NCBI GenBank assembly: GCA_902799965.1
Contig: CADCCO010000009.1
Location: forward strand, 1-54,226
DNA length: 54,226 nucleotides
Direction: 5' to 3'
DNA from: an uncultured Spirochaetaceae bacterium
GTDB lineage: Bacteria; Spirochaetota; Spirochaetia; Treponematales; Treponemataceae
Shown piece by piece: positions 42,643-51,055 of this stretch (its first letter is position 1; each line of letters begins with the position of its first letter). The position numbers were made by a program, and so were the translations under genes. The notes below the pieces were generated by a model. The model made no database searches. It was given only the letters and a program-made list of their open reading frames with translations, and had not been told where the DNA came from.

Positions 42643-43956
42643 TCAAAGAGCGTAAGTCTTTTCGCAAAAATTTGCGTTTTTAATTAACGTTTCATATACA
42701 GAAACATAGGAATTTAAGATTTTATTCTCATCAAAATCTCGGACAGATTTTTCAACGCAGTTTTTAGAAAGCTCCGCAAAATGCTCCGAGCACCATTCAA
42801 CACCGTCCGCAAGCTCTTTTGTATTAAATGGCGTTGCAAGAAAACCGGTTTCTTTGTGGACAACAATATCACTTGTTCCACCCGAATTAAAAGCGACAAC
42901 CGGAACGCCGCAAAAAATCGACTCTAAACAAGTATTAGGCAGATTTTCAACCAACGAGGGGCATATAAACACATCGCAAGCATTGTATAAAAGCGCAAGA
43001 ATATTTTCATTTGAAATAAAGCCCGCGCTAAAAAACGGGATTGAAATCTTAGACGCGAATTTTTCCGTAACGTTTCCAAATACGACAAAAAAATATTTTT
43101 CGGGATTCTTAAGTTCTTGCAAGGCTTTTAACAACAAAAAACTGCCTTTTATGCCTTTTGGGTTGTCAATGTCATATGCGGCTCCAAAGCCCAAAACAAT
43201 CTTGTCGTCCGGAATATTCAACACCCGTCGAATGTCTTTTTTTTCTTTAACGTTAAACACAGAATGAGGAATTATGTTCGGTATTGTAACACAAGGCTTT
43301 TTAGAAAAAAGCGAGCTTTTTTGGATTTCCTCCCTTTCCCAATTGCTAGGAGAAATAAAAAACATTTCTTTTTGCGAAAGGTATTTTCGCTTCAACTCCC
43401 ATGTCGAGCGGCAAACATCAGGACCTCGTGTTGTTTTAGGTTTGTTCTTCCTTGTATATTCTTGCGTATAGCGAAAATCATTTTCCAACACATTTGGATA
43501 ATGCTCCGCTCCGCAAAAGGGCCATGTGTCATGCATAGTCCAAACGATAGGCTTTTTGATTTTTGCAATGTCCTTTACAGAAAGCATATCAAAGCCAATC
43601 CAATGCAAGTTAACCACATCGCAATCAAAAGAATTTATCCAGTTTACGTCAACAAGCGATTTTTTGCCTGTTGAATGAAGAATGGGATTACTCGTGCGAA
43701 AAGAAGCCGCCGCAACGACGCGAGGAAACAATTTCCTTGCCATTCGCATAAACAAATTTACAATTCGGACAAACAAAACACAGAGTTTTGATTTTTTTGT
43801 CTTCGGAATTTCAACGACAAACGGCGAGGCGCTTTTTTTTTCAACGACCGCCATTGTCGCCTCCACTCCATTTTTATTAAGAGATTCAGCAAGACGGAAG
43901 CAAGCGATTGCGGCCCCACCGCCAACGTCAGTAAAATTAACCAACAATACTTTCAC
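42643..43956 (-). CDS. GT4 glycosyltransferase
   Basis: 437 residues. It begins MKVLLVNFTDVGGGAAIACFRLAESL, the glycine-rich acceptor loop of GT-B enzymes, and carries VWTMHDTWPFCGAEHYP, a segment shared by WcaC-like capsular transferases. The donor domain has LGFGAAYDIDNPKGIKG and FICPSLVENLPNTCLESIFCGVPVVAFNSGG, where the EX7E pair is ENLPNTCLE. It overlaps the upstream glycosyltransferase gene by ATGA. It retains the anomeric configuration of a nucleotide sugar, probably at the cytoplasmic membrane face. Complete. Confidence 0.88.
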   Translation of the reverse strand: MKVLLVNFTDVGGGAAIACFRLAESLNKNGVEATMAVVEKKSASPFVVEIPKTKKSKLCVLFVRIVNLFMRMARKLFPRVVAAASFRTSNPILHSTGKKSLVDVNWINSFDCDVVNLHWIGFDMLSVKDIAKIKKPIVWTMHDTWPFCGAEHYPNVLENDFRYTQEYTRKNKPKTTRGPDVCRSTWELKRKYLSQKEMFFISPSNWEREEIQKSSLFSKKPCVTIPNIIPHSVFNVKEKKDIRRVLNIPDDKIVLGFGAAYDIDNPKGIKGSFLLLKALQELKNPEKYFFVVFGNVTEKFASKISIPFFSAGFISNENILALLYNACDVFICPSLVENLPNTCLESIFCGVPVVAFNSGGTSDIVVHKETGFLATPFNTKELADGVEWCSEHFAELSKNCVEKSVRDFDENKILNSYVSVYETLIKNANFCEKTYAL

Positions 43957-45023
43957 TTTCCGATTATCCTTTTTGCAACAGCAAGCGCATGTGTTTTTTT
44001 ATTTACAAACCGCAAAACTCTAAAGAAAAAATTTTCTTTTCGCTGCATCTTGCGTAAAAACCAGCTGTCTTTTTGAAAAAAAATGGATTTCATTTTTTTT
44101 ACAACGTATGCTTGAGGTTTTGCAAGCATTTTGTCTATGTCTTTTATAAAAAGAACGTAACGATGCTTCCCTGACAAAACATGCCAAATAGGAATATTTT
44201 CATCCCCGTCTTTGACGCGATAATAAAAATCGGCTGTCCACATTCTTTTTATCCATTCTTCTCTAACATAACAAGAAATAGAGTGCTTGGCATAGAAAAA
44301 AGACAAAAAATGCGCCTCTTCATTAAACTTTACGCATTCGGCTTTTGGATTCGCTTCAAACTTTCCAATCATAAACTTATACAAAGAGGGAAATTCCTGC
44401 ACAACACGCTCTATAAAATCATATCTGGCGCAAAAGAATTCACCGTTCATATAATGAATTCTATCCATATTCGCGCCAAGATATTCATTCGCAAGATTAG
44501 TCATATCCCTTTCTGTTATGCCATTTATGTCAACATCTTCAGAACAGCCAAAATAGTCATCCCCCCAATAAGTGACGGCCGGACTATTATCCAACATGCC
44601 AAACAACGGAGCGACATCTTTCATAATGAGGCAATCAGAATCCAACATTAGGAGCTTTGAATCCTTAGGGAAACGCTTGACAAACTCGTCAAGAATGTCA
44701 AATTCATACAACTGATTTCCCCAGGAGCCATAATATCCATTAGGAAGCTTGAAAGTAAAATCGCGAACAATTATTCGCACGCCCATCTTTTTCAGTTCTT
44801 CAATTAAATCCAAGCCGTCAACAACAACGGAAGCTTCCGAGCAATTTGTAAAAAGCAAGAATTCGCAATACGTCAAATACCTTTTTGCAAATTTAAAAAA
44901 CACATAGACGCATCGCCAATAAATATCCTGATGCTCTTTTGAAGACGAAAGCATTGAAGTCTGTGGAAAATTCGTTTCCTCACCCTTTTTATCCAAATAA
45001 ATCCACGTTGCGATATAATTCAT
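43953..45023 (-). CDS. GT-A type glycosyltransferase with DxD
   Basis: 356 residues from the ATG at 45023 (MNYIATWIYLDKK). An in-frame extension to an ATG at 45143 would add 40 residues, but these come from an acetyltransferase remnant and out-of-frame GT2 sequence, so the shorter start is preferred. The sequence LLMLDSDCLIMKDVAPLF contains the DxD metal motif and MNGEFFCARYDFI an acceptor-side motif; FNEEAHFLSFFY follows. The family is GT8/GT24-like in layout but not firmly placed. The first 28 codons are duplicated at 48522-48604, where the gene is truncated. Confidence 0.7.
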   Translation of the reverse strand: MNYIATWIYLDKKGEETNFPQTSMLSSSKEHQDIYWRCVYVFFKFAKRYLTYCEFLLFTNCSEASVVVDGLDLIEELKKMGVRIIVRDFTFKLPNGYYGSWGNQLYEFDILDEFVKRFPKDSKLLMLDSDCLIMKDVAPLFGMLDNSPAVTYWGDDYFGCSEDVDINGITERDMTNLANEYLGANMDRIHYMNGEFFCARYDFIERVVQEFPSLYKFMIGKFEANPKAECVKFNEEAHFLSFFYAKHSISCYVREEWIKRMWTADFYYRVKDGDENIPIWHVLSGKHRYVLFIKDIDKMLAKPQAYVVKKMKSIFFQKDSWFLRKMQRKENFFFRVLRFVNKKTHALAVAKRIIGK

Positions 45024-45063
45024 TATTTTATCCTCAACAATTTTTTTGCGCAAAATTTTATGG
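44941..45063. repeat. 123-bp direct repeat, left copy
   Basis: This stretch matches 48522-48644 in the same orientation with three mismatches in 123 bp (44946, and two in the next 20 bp); the last 95 bp or so are identical. It spans the start of the glycosyltransferase gene and the last 11 codons of a GT2 gene. The two copies enclose the 3.5-kb conflict island. Confidence 0.9.
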
Positions 45064-45143
45064 GGAAAAATTACACAAAATTGCCAGATATTTGCGCCCA
45101 TACCAACGTCTTGAGCTTTACAGTCTGAAAGAGGATGAATCAT
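45064..45143 (-). pseudogene. N-terminal remnant of a hexapeptide acetyltransferase
   Basis: From the ATG at 45143 the first 27 residues (MIHPLSDCK..., [10 protein letters not shown]) closely match the start of the complete acetyltransferase at 53297-53782. The match stops at a TTTCC sequence, where it is joined to the 3' tail of a GT2 gene. It is a recombination scar and not a functional gene. The joined frame happens to stay open into the following glycosyltransferase. Confidence 0.75.
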
Positions 45144-45155
45144 TATTTAGCACCC

Positions 45156-45230
45156 TTATAATGATTTCAAAAAATCATCATAATTCCTGATGTATTCTTT
45201 CTCATCGAAATATTCACTTGCCAATACCAA
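45156..45230 (-). CDS. Mini-ORF with the DEKEYIRNYDD motif (copy A)
   Basis: A 24-codon frame starting with TTG at 45230, with GGAAGG 7 bp before it, encodes a peptide ending DEKEYIRNYDDFLKSL. It starts 2 bp after the TOPRIM-like gene stop. A related peptide, DEKEYIRNYDDLLKSL, is encoded at 48319-48408 at the other end of the island. Codon changes between the two are mostly silent, which supports selection on a peptide. It could be a small antitoxin, a leader, or the residual 3' end of a lost gene. No function known. Confidence 0.4.
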   Translation of the reverse strand: MVLASEYFDEKEYIRNYDDFLKSL

Positions 45231-45232
45231 TA

Positions 45233-45970
45233 TTACAACCTTCCCAATTCCGAAAAGCATTTTTGTATCTTTTCATACTTTTCCCATTCGATATTTTTTA
45301 GGATATTCTGTCTTTCGGAAAAATGCTCGGCAGGAGTACGCACTGAAAAATACACATCCATTTTTGCTTTTGTTTTATCTCGTCTGTGCTTTAAGTATTT
45401 TTCTTCAGAATCTACTGTTTCAACAAAGTCGTTTCCTTTCTTGATTATCTGCTTGTCGTACTCATCTTTTTCTGCTATGGCGTCCAAAAGAAATGTTTCG
45501 ATTGCGCCGTTTTCATCAAATGGAATCAGCAACAACAAAATTTCAACCGATATTTCTTCAAAAATGCTATTATGCATCTGAAATGTCAGCCATTTTCTGT
45601 TTTCAATTTTTACAGGACCGCCCATTGCATATTTCTTAACAGTCTGCTCTATTGCCACCTCAATTTTTCCGCCAGCAAATTCATCGTCATTATCTGAAAT
45701 AACAACGATCTTTGAAAAAGCTTCGTCCGAATTGGATGAGTTTGAATTCTTTTTTAGCAACAAATTCACCCTTTCAGCAATTCGCGTGCAACCGCCAGAA
45801 GATATTATTGTCAAAACATCACTGTTTCTTTTGAATTCCCTAGCTTTTATCTGTTTATCAGCCTTTCGCAATGCACTTTCTTGATAATCATCCCAAGCGC
45901 ACACTTTGCGCATATAATATTGGATAAAGGTATAATCTGTTGGTCCTTCAGTGATTATTGCAGAATTCAT
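45233..45970 (-). CDS. TOPRIM/DUF3226-like partner of the adjacent ATPase
   Basis: 245 residues. The start AIITEGPTDYTFIQYYM has the Glu of a TOPRIM domain (EGPTD), and KIVVISDNDDEFAGG the acidic DxD motif, with IISSGGCTRI between them. These features match the small nuclease-like subunits paired with OLD or RloA-type ATPases. It overlaps the ATPase stop by one base (TAATG). A defence role is inferred from the pair. The remaining C-terminal half is charged and helical with no further motif that I recognise. Complete. Confidence 0.6.
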   Translation of the reverse strand: MNSAIITEGPTDYTFIQYYMRKVCAWDDYQESALRKADKQIKAREFKRNSDVLTIISSGGCTRIAERVNLLLKKNSNSSNSDEAFSKIVVISDNDDEFAGGKIEVAIEQTVKKYAMGGPVKIENRKWLTFQMHNSIFEEISVEILLLLIPFDENGAIETFLLDAIAEKDEYDKQIIKKGNDFVETVDSEEKYLKHRRDKTKAKMDVYFSVRTPAEHFSERQNILKNIEWEKYEKIQKCFSELGRL

Positions 45971-47073
45971 TAACGCAACTCCAAATTAAAAATATCACTG
46001 GCTTCTATAGCGTCTTTTGCAGTAAGACGACGCGCAACTGTTTTTTCTTTTTTGTATAAGGTGTACAAAGATATTTCTTCCTTTAATTTATCTGAAAGAC
46101 TCAATACAGTCTTTAGGGCTTCTAAACTATGTGTTGTCATAAAAAGTTGCACATTTAATTTTTTACAGGTATTAATAATCCAATACAATACATCAGACAT
46201 AGCAGAAGTATGAATCGCAGTTTCAAATTCATCGAGCAACAAGATCCCGCCTTTTGCAGCTACAACAGCAGACATAAGGAGGATTGATTTTTTCATCCCG
46301 TCGCCGTACATATTTAACGGAAGCGCGCGATTTTTGCTCTTTGTTAAGATACTATAATAAACTCTCCCATACACAAGATTTAACCCTGTCTCAGAAGTTG
46401 GCATTGTTGCGTTTATACTTACAATATCTGAATCAAAATCTTTTAACACTTCAAGCATTTCTCCATATAACTGAGGATTGTTTAGTATTTCATCAAGATA
46501 AATAACACTATCAGCATGTTTTGTTGGTGAAATATATACCACAGGAGATAACAACGAATAATCGGAATCGTTTTTTACTCTCAAATATCGAGAATACTCA
46601 TTAAGCTTATATTTTTTCTCAGCAGTCCCTTCTGAAATCAAAATTTCTACAATTTGAGTTTCAGATTCAATTATTTCCTCACTTTCACTTTTCGTTCTTG
46701 GGATCCCCATCTCTTTTTTTATCTGATTTTGAGAAAGAATTGTGGATGAATAATCTGCAAAAACCTTCACTGAATGTTCCTGTAAATTACCATCAGTCAT
46801 AGTATAAGAAATCTTTTTCTCATCCGAATTTACATTAATTAAATCTGAAAAAGCTTCAAAATCAGATATTGTACGAATACCATTTCCTCGTCTACCATTG
46901 TCAAGCCATACTGAAAGGCTTAAGGGAGCTGCTAATGTTCGTAAAATCTCCAATACACTTGTCTTTCCAGAATTATTATTCCCAGTAAAAACATTCACCA
47001 AAGAAAAATCGTTTAACTTGAGGTTCTGGATTCCCCTATATGACTCAACAAACAAAGAATTTATATGATTCAT
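45970..47073 (-). CDS. ABC-type AAA ATPase, OLD/RloA-like, defence-type
   Basis: 367 residues: Walker A VFTGNNNSGKTSVLEILR (about 28-45), signature region MYGDGMKKSILLMSAVV, Walker B GGILLLDEFETAIH and H-loop LFMTTHSLEALK. The protein has the short coiled insertion usual for AAA_15/AAA_21 ATPases of abortive-infection modules. It forms a coupled pair with the TOPRIM-like gene and differs clearly from the other pair at 16.1-18.2 kb. The 151 bp upstream (47074-47224) is AT-rich, probably holds its promoter, and shows no other element. Confidence 0.75.
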   Translation of the reverse strand: MNHINSLFVESYRGIQNLKLNDFSLVNVFTGNNNSGKTSVLEILRTLAAPLSLSVWLDNGRRGNGIRTISDFEAFSDLINVNSDEKKISYTMTDGNLQEHSVKVFADYSSTILSQNQIKKEMGIPRTKSESEEIIESETQIVEILISEGTAEKKYKLNEYSRYLRVKNDSDYSLLSPVVYISPTKHADSVIYLDEILNNPQLYGEMLEVLKDFDSDIVSINATMPTSETGLNLVYGRVYYSILTKSKNRALPLNMYGDGMKKSILLMSAVVAAKGGILLLDEFETAIHTSAMSDVLYWIINTCKKLNVQLFMTTHSLEALKTVLSLSDKLKEEISLYTLYKKEKTVARRLTAKDAIEASDIFNLELR

Positions 47074-47224
47074 TTTATGCCATTTACCCTATCATTTTAT
47101 TAATAAAAAAATCCGTTGGGTTTTATCGATTACCTGCAAAATCACACCTAACTACACCCTTTAATTCATAAAATACAATTATAGAACAATTCCTCAATTT
47201 TTTCAATATACAGAGCCACTCTAT

Positions 47225-47662
47225 TCAACTAACACATTCCATAATTAATTGATTTATCTTGCTTATATCGGCTTCATGCATCAAATTGTAATTGGATAGC
47301 AACAATTCAAGGGAATAATTGCTTAGAATTTGCGCAAAGGTAATCGCATTTTTCCACTGGCAATACGCAAGAACATAGCCACTCCAATATTCTGCCTGCG
47401 GGCAATATGGCTCAGAAAGGCTCTCTGAAATCTTGTCAGAAATGTCTGCATTTCCCAAACATATTTTCGCAAGCTCAAGCCCCGATTTGCCGCATAAAAA
47501 ATCGGGATTTCCTATCTCAATCTGGTGCGGAATAATGGATTCAAGAAATTTTTTTTGAGCTTCTTCTGGAGAAAACTTCATATTGCATAACATAAACTGA
47601 AAGAAAAAACCTAGATTTTTCTGTACGTCAGAGAGATATGACTCATCATAACTTGATGTCAT
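47225..47662 (-). CDS. Hypothetical partner of the DUF3990 protein
   Basis: 145 residues, mostly helical by composition, with no motif I recognise. It opens MTSSYDESYLSDVQKNLGFFFQFMLCNM and ends SNYNLMHEADISKINQLIMECVS. It overlaps the 3' end of the DUF3990 gene by 17 bp, so the two are co-translated. Coupling to an ADP-ribosyltransferase-fold protein suggests an antitoxin or accessory subunit, by analogy with toxin-antitoxin operons. There is no direct sequence evidence for that role. Confidence 0.5.
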   Translation of the reverse strand: MTSSYDESYLSDVQKNLGFFFQFMLCNMKFSPEEAQKKFLESIIPHQIEIGNPDFLCGKSGLELAKICLGNADISDKISESLSEPYCPQAEYWSGYVLAYCQWKNAITFAQILSNYSLELLLSNYNLMHEADISKINQLIMECVS

Positions 47663-48317
47663 TTAAAAGCTCCGGTTTTCTTACAATGTCAATTAAATAT
47701 ATTGAATCTTCAGAATAAGCCGTTTTTCTTAAGTTTTCTAGGTATTCTTTTCTGGCTGCGGCATCCCTTGATTTATATTTTGGAAAATAAATCTTGCAAT
47801 CAGTTTTTTCCGATTTTAGATATTTAATTGCTTCAAACGCTTTTTGTGATTTCAAAACAACTTGGACTCCCAACGCGCCAAGCTTCATCGAACTTGCCAA
47901 CGCTTGGATAGGAATAATATTCTCCAAAAAATCGCTTGCAAAAGAAAAATACGAATCATTAGCCCTATAACCGCAAATGACGTCATATTCCTGATAATTA
48001 ATCGAAAACCTATTAATAAGAAAATCCAAATTGCTTCTTCCCGCAGGCGACTTTGGAGAGAAAATTCGATTCTGCATTAATATTGAAAGCCAATGTAGAA
48101 TGCTAAAATTTTCTTCTGAAAGATTTAGAATAGTAAGCTTCTCTGCGTCTAGTTCATAACAGTTTGCATATCCGTCATTGTTCTTCTGACACGCCCATTC
48201 CTTTGCCAATTCTTCAGATTCCGTGCAATAAAATCCCAACCCATAATCGTTTTTGGGGTTTCCAAAACCAAACTGAGGATGTTCTATAATGTTTGGAGAA
48301 CCATGAAAAATCCGCAA
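47646..48317 (-). CDS. DUF3990 protein (ADP-ribosyltransferase-like), putative toxin
   Basis: 223 residues starting at TTG 48317, two codon positions after the mini-ORF stop. The N-terminus RIFHGSPNIIEHPQFGF...NDYGLGFYCTESEELAKEWACQ is the DUF3990 signature; this family belongs to the ART (ADP-ribosyltransferase) fold clan, with HGS and the DYGLGFYCT strand as NAD-site features. DUF3990 genes commonly occur in small operons with partner genes and behave like toxin-antitoxin modules. The partner at 47225-47662 overlaps it. The toxin role is inference from the family. Confidence 0.72.
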   Translation of the reverse strand: MRIFHGSPNIIEHPQFGFGNPKNDYGLGFYCTESEELAKEWACQKNNDGYANCYELDAEKLTILNLSEENFSILHWLSILMQNRIFSPKSPAGRSNLDFLINRFSINYQEYDVICGYRANDSYFSFASDFLENIIPIQALASSMKLGALGVQVVLKSQKAFEAIKYLKSEKTDCKIYFPKYKSRDAAARKEYLENLRKTAYSEDSIYLIDIVRKPELLNDIKL

Positions 48318-48318
48318 A

Positions 48319-48408
48319 TTAATTATTTTCCTTTAGGCTTTTCAGTAAATCATCATAGTTCCGGATATATTCTTTCTCATCATAATCTTCATCAATAGCC
48401 AAAATCAT
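48319..48408 (-). CDS. Mini-ORF with the DEKEYIRNYDD motif (copy B)
   Basis: 29 codons from the ATG at 48408 with AGAAGG 6 bp upstream; its TAA lies 1 bp before the TTG start of the DUF3990 gene, so it may be a coupled leader or small antitoxin. The core DEKEYIRNYDDLLKSL repeats that of the mini-ORF at 45156-45230. The flanking 90 bp on the upstream side are also related between the two sites. Too short for family assignment. Confidence 0.45.
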   Translation of the reverse strand: MILAIDEDYDEKEYIRNYDDLLKSLKENN

Positions 48409-48499
48409 TCACAACCTTCTCTGCAACCATCTGTAGCATTTTATGACAACGGATTCAAGAACACTGGTTTTCGGTTACTTTCTATTTTCCCTTAAGTGT

Positions 48500-48604
48500 T
48501 TATGCAACAAAATAACTCCATGAAGAAGAAAGCATTGATGTCTGAGGAAAATTCGTTTCCTCACCCTTTTTATCCAAATAAATCCACGTTGCGATATAAT
48601 TCAT
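48500..48604 (-). pseudogene. Truncated start of the DxD glycosyltransferase gene
   Basis: The ATG at 48604 overlaps the GT2 stop (TAATG) and encodes 28 residues identical to the start of the protein at 43953-45023 (MNYIATWIYLDKK...MLSSS), then runs into unrelated sequence and stops at 48500. It marks the point where a once contiguous GT2-glycosyltransferase pair was separated by the conflict island. Confidence 0.8.
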
Positions 48605-48644
48605 TATTTTATCCTCAACAATTTTTTTGCGCAAAATTTTATGG
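48522..48644. repeat. 123-bp direct repeat, right copy
   Basis: Same orientation as 44941-45063, three mismatches in 123 bp. It includes the 3' end of the intact GT2 gene and the start of the truncated glycosyltransferase. The copies lie about 3.58 kb apart, with DUF3990, ATPase and TOPRIM-like genes between. Confidence 0.9.
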
Positions 48645-49515
48645 AAACACCATAAGTCTTAATATATAGCGCAAACGGAAAATTTTTTCGCTCTCCGCTT
48701 TTGTACTTGTTGAATTCATTTTTAAATTCATATTCCGACACGTGACGATTTAAATATTTTCGGGATTTTTTGCTTAGTTTATACGTTCGAAGAACTTCCT
48801 TTTCAACATTATACCGTGATTGAGAAACCGCATCCATATTTTGCTTTGACACAGTTCCAACTCCGACTCTATATCCGGACGAAACAAAGGGCGTAAAGTA
48901 AAACTTATCGCAATTATTTTCATAATCTAAACAAAAAAGCAAATCGGCCCATACTCCCAAATCATAACGATAAGGAGCTATATTTTTCAAAATATTCCTG
49001 CTCAATCCAACCTCACGGTATGATAATTTGCCAGAAAGCCTATAATACATCAAATCTTTTTCATTTCTCAGAGAATAGTTGTCAACTAATTTTACATATC
49101 CGTCTGGATACAATTCTTCAGTATTTGTAACAATAACAAATTTATCATTTGTTACATCAATCTGATTATCACTAACAACCTTATTTAACTCCTTAAAAAC
49201 ACCTTTTTTAAGATAATCATCTCCAGAACAAACAGATATTATGTCACATCCAGATTTTATACCAAAACTGAACACTTGATTAAAATTTTGAAACAATCCG
49301 AGATTTTTTTCATTCCTATAACAATCTATTATATCATTATACCTTAGCTTAAAATCAGAAATAACATTCCAAGTCCCATCAAAAGAACAATCGTCACATA
49401 TTATTACTTTATCAGGTAAAACTTCATTATCAAAAATAGAGTCTAAAGCAGTTTGGATAAACTCTTCTTGATTGTATGTAACCATCAGAACACAATGTGT
49501 TGGAAGCTTCCTCAT
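48604..49515 (-). CDS. Family 2 glycosyltransferase
   Basis: 303 residues: CVLMVTYNQEEFIQTALDSIFDNE, VIICDDCSFDGTWNVI and IISVCSGDDYLKKG (GDD metal motif) define the GT-A domain. The C-terminal 90 residues are basic (KKSRKYLNRHVSEYEFKNEF) and may hold it at the membrane. Its last 11 codons are part of the 123-bp direct repeat. From this gene rightward the DNA is markedly more AT-rich than the rest of the locus. Complete; donor unknown. Confidence 0.82.
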   Translation of the reverse strand: MRKLPTHCVLMVTYNQEEFIQTALDSIFDNEVLPDKVIICDDCSFDGTWNVISDFKLRYNDIIDCYRNEKNLGLFQNFNQVFSFGIKSGCDIISVCSGDDYLKKGVFKELNKVVSDNQIDVTNDKFVIVTNTEELYPDGYVKLVDNYSLRNEKDLMYYRLSGKLSYREVGLSRNILKNIAPYRYDLGVWADLLFCLDYENNCDKFYFTPFVSSGYRVGVGTVSKQNMDAVSQSRYNVEKEVLRTYKLSKKSRKYLNRHVSEYEFKNEFNKYKSGERKNFPFALYIKTYGVSIKFCAKKLLRIK

Positions 49516-49543
49516 GTTTCACACCTCATTATTTTTATTTTCA

Positions 49544-50644
49544 CTAAAATTTATTTACAGTGTCAATAACAAACCTTATCTGTTCATCTGGCAAACAAGG
49601 ACTCATTGGCAGACTTAATTCCTGTGCATGTATTTTTTCTGTAACAGGTAAATTTATATTATTCCATTCCTTATAACATTCCTGCTTGTGAGGAGGAATT
49701 GGGTAATGAATGTTAGTTCCAATACCTTTTGATTCAAGATATTTCTGAAGTTCATCACGCTGTTCACAAAGAACAGTAAAAATATGAAATACATGTGCAG
49801 TCCAATCAGATATTTTTGGCAATGTAATTTTAGGATTCTTAATTCCTTCTATATATTTCTTTGCGACAGCTTTGCGTAATGCAACATCATCATCCAGATG
49901 CTTAAGTTTTACATCAAGAATAGCAGCTTGAATTTCATCAAGACGGCTGTTTCGCCCTGTATACTGGAATACATATTTTTTCTGACTTCCATAATTTGCA
50001 AGACTTCTTACTGCTTCTGCAAGAGATTCATCGTTTGTAGTTACAGCACCTGCATCACCAAGGGCTCCAAGATTTTTTCCCGGATAAAAGCTATGCCCTG
50101 CAGCATCACCAAGTGAACCTGTTTTTTTACCGTTGAACATACAGCCGTGTGCCTGCGCGTTGTCTTCTATTAGTTTGAGATTATGCCTTTTACAAAGCTC
50201 GCCAATTTTATTTGTATAAGCGCACTGTCCGTAAAGATGAACAATTGTGATCGCTTTTGTTTTAGAAGAAATTTTTCCTTCAATTAATTTATCATCAATC
50301 TGAAAAGTATCAATACTTGGCTCAACAAGGATTGGAACAAGACCGTTCTCTGTTATCGAAAGAATTGTTGCAATGTATGTGTTAGCAGGAACAATAACTT
50401 CATCACCAGGTTTCATTACACCAAGTTCAATGTATGCTCTGAAAATCCAGATAAGAGCATCCAACCCGTTTGCACAGCCTACGCAATATTTTGTTCCTAT
50501 ATAATTTGCATAGTCTGATTCAAACTTTTCATTTTCTTTTCCCTGAAGATACCAGCCACTGTCAATTACACGCAGTGCTGCTTCATGGATTTCATCTTTG
50601 TATTTGTTTGTTACATCTTTTAATGAAAGAAATGGTACATTCAT
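49544..50644 (-). CDS. PLP-dependent sugar 3-aminotransferase (FdtB/QdtB-like)
   Basis: 366 residues of the DegT/DnrJ/EryC1/StrS family: [40 protein letters not shown] and the PLP lysine in [16 protein letters not shown] (K190). The start [34 protein letters not shown] is close to FdtB and QdtB, which aminate the 3-keto group of dTDP-linked 6-deoxyhexoses. A hexapeptide acetyltransferase at 53297-53782 would acetylate the product. The 3,4-ketoisomerase (FdtA/QdtA) and dTDP-glucose genes are not in the window. Complete. Confidence 0.82.
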   Translation of the reverse strand: MNVPFLSLKDVTNKYKDEIHEAALRVIDSGWYLQGKENEKFESDYANYIGTKYCVGCANGLDALIWIFRAYIELGVMKPGDEVIVPANTYIATILSITENGLVPILVEPSIDTFQIDDKLIEGKISSKTKAITIVHLYGQCAYTNKIGELCKRHNLKLIEDNAQAHGCMFNGKKTGSLGDAAGHSFYPGKNLGALGDAGAVTTNDESLAEAVRSLANYGSQKKYVFQYTGRNSRLDEIQAAILDVKLKHLDDDVALRKAVAKKYIEGIKNPKITLPKISDWTAHVFHIFTVLCEQRDELQKYLESKGIGTNIHYPIPPHKQECYKEWNNINLPVTEKIHAQELSLPMSPCLPDEQIRFVIDTVNKF

Positions 50645-50650
50645 TATATT

Positions 50651-51055
50651 TTACTCCATAATTATATTTTCAAAAATAATTCTTATTACACTTAGTAATA
50701 ATAATAGAATACCAACTACAATAATAGCGTTTCTTATTTTATCCAAGTGATGTTTCCAAAAAACAAACATCAATAGCGCAAGTGAAATAAATAGAACTAC
50801 AAGATAAACAATTATCCAAATAGCGATATACTCACCTTTAATTCTATAAGAAATCCCCCATATTCCATTACCTATAAATGCAGATGGTAATTCTCGGATA
50901 AATGTATTAAGTTTTTTTATGCCAGTACTTTTTGAGTTTTCATTTTTTCCTGTAATATAAGGTACATTAATATTTGATAAAATAAAATCAAAACATGGAA
51001 CAATACAAGGAGCTATAATTGCAACTAATAAGTCTATTATTATTGTTACAATCAT
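50651..51055 (-). CDS. Small membrane protein of unknown function
   Basis: 134 residues from the ATG at 51055, which overlaps the stop of the gene before it (TAATG) and follows GGAG; a TTG five codons earlier is less likely. Three hydrophobic segments are visible: residues about 2-24, 77-99 and 109-128. There is no recognised motif. It is coupled to the 215-residue gene upstream and lies 6 bp from the aminotransferase gene. The two unknown genes probably act as a pair. Confidence 0.6.
   Translation of the reverse strand: MIVTIIIDLLVAIIAPCIVPCFDFILSNINVPYITGKNENSKSTGIKKLNTFIRELPSAFIGNGIWGISYRIKGEYIAIWIIVYLVVLFISLALLMFVFWKHHLDKIRNAIIVVGILLLLLSVIRIIFENIIME

Noticed and set aside
44561..44566. 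C6 run in the DxD glycosyltransferase gene as a contingency tract
   Set aside because: Six bases is short and the frame is intact across it; it encodes an ordinary Trp-Gly-Asp segment.
44941..48644. The island as an insertion sequence or integrative element
   Set aside because: No transposase, integrase or terminal inverted repeats were found; the direct repeats are duplicated gene ends and not a short target-site duplication.
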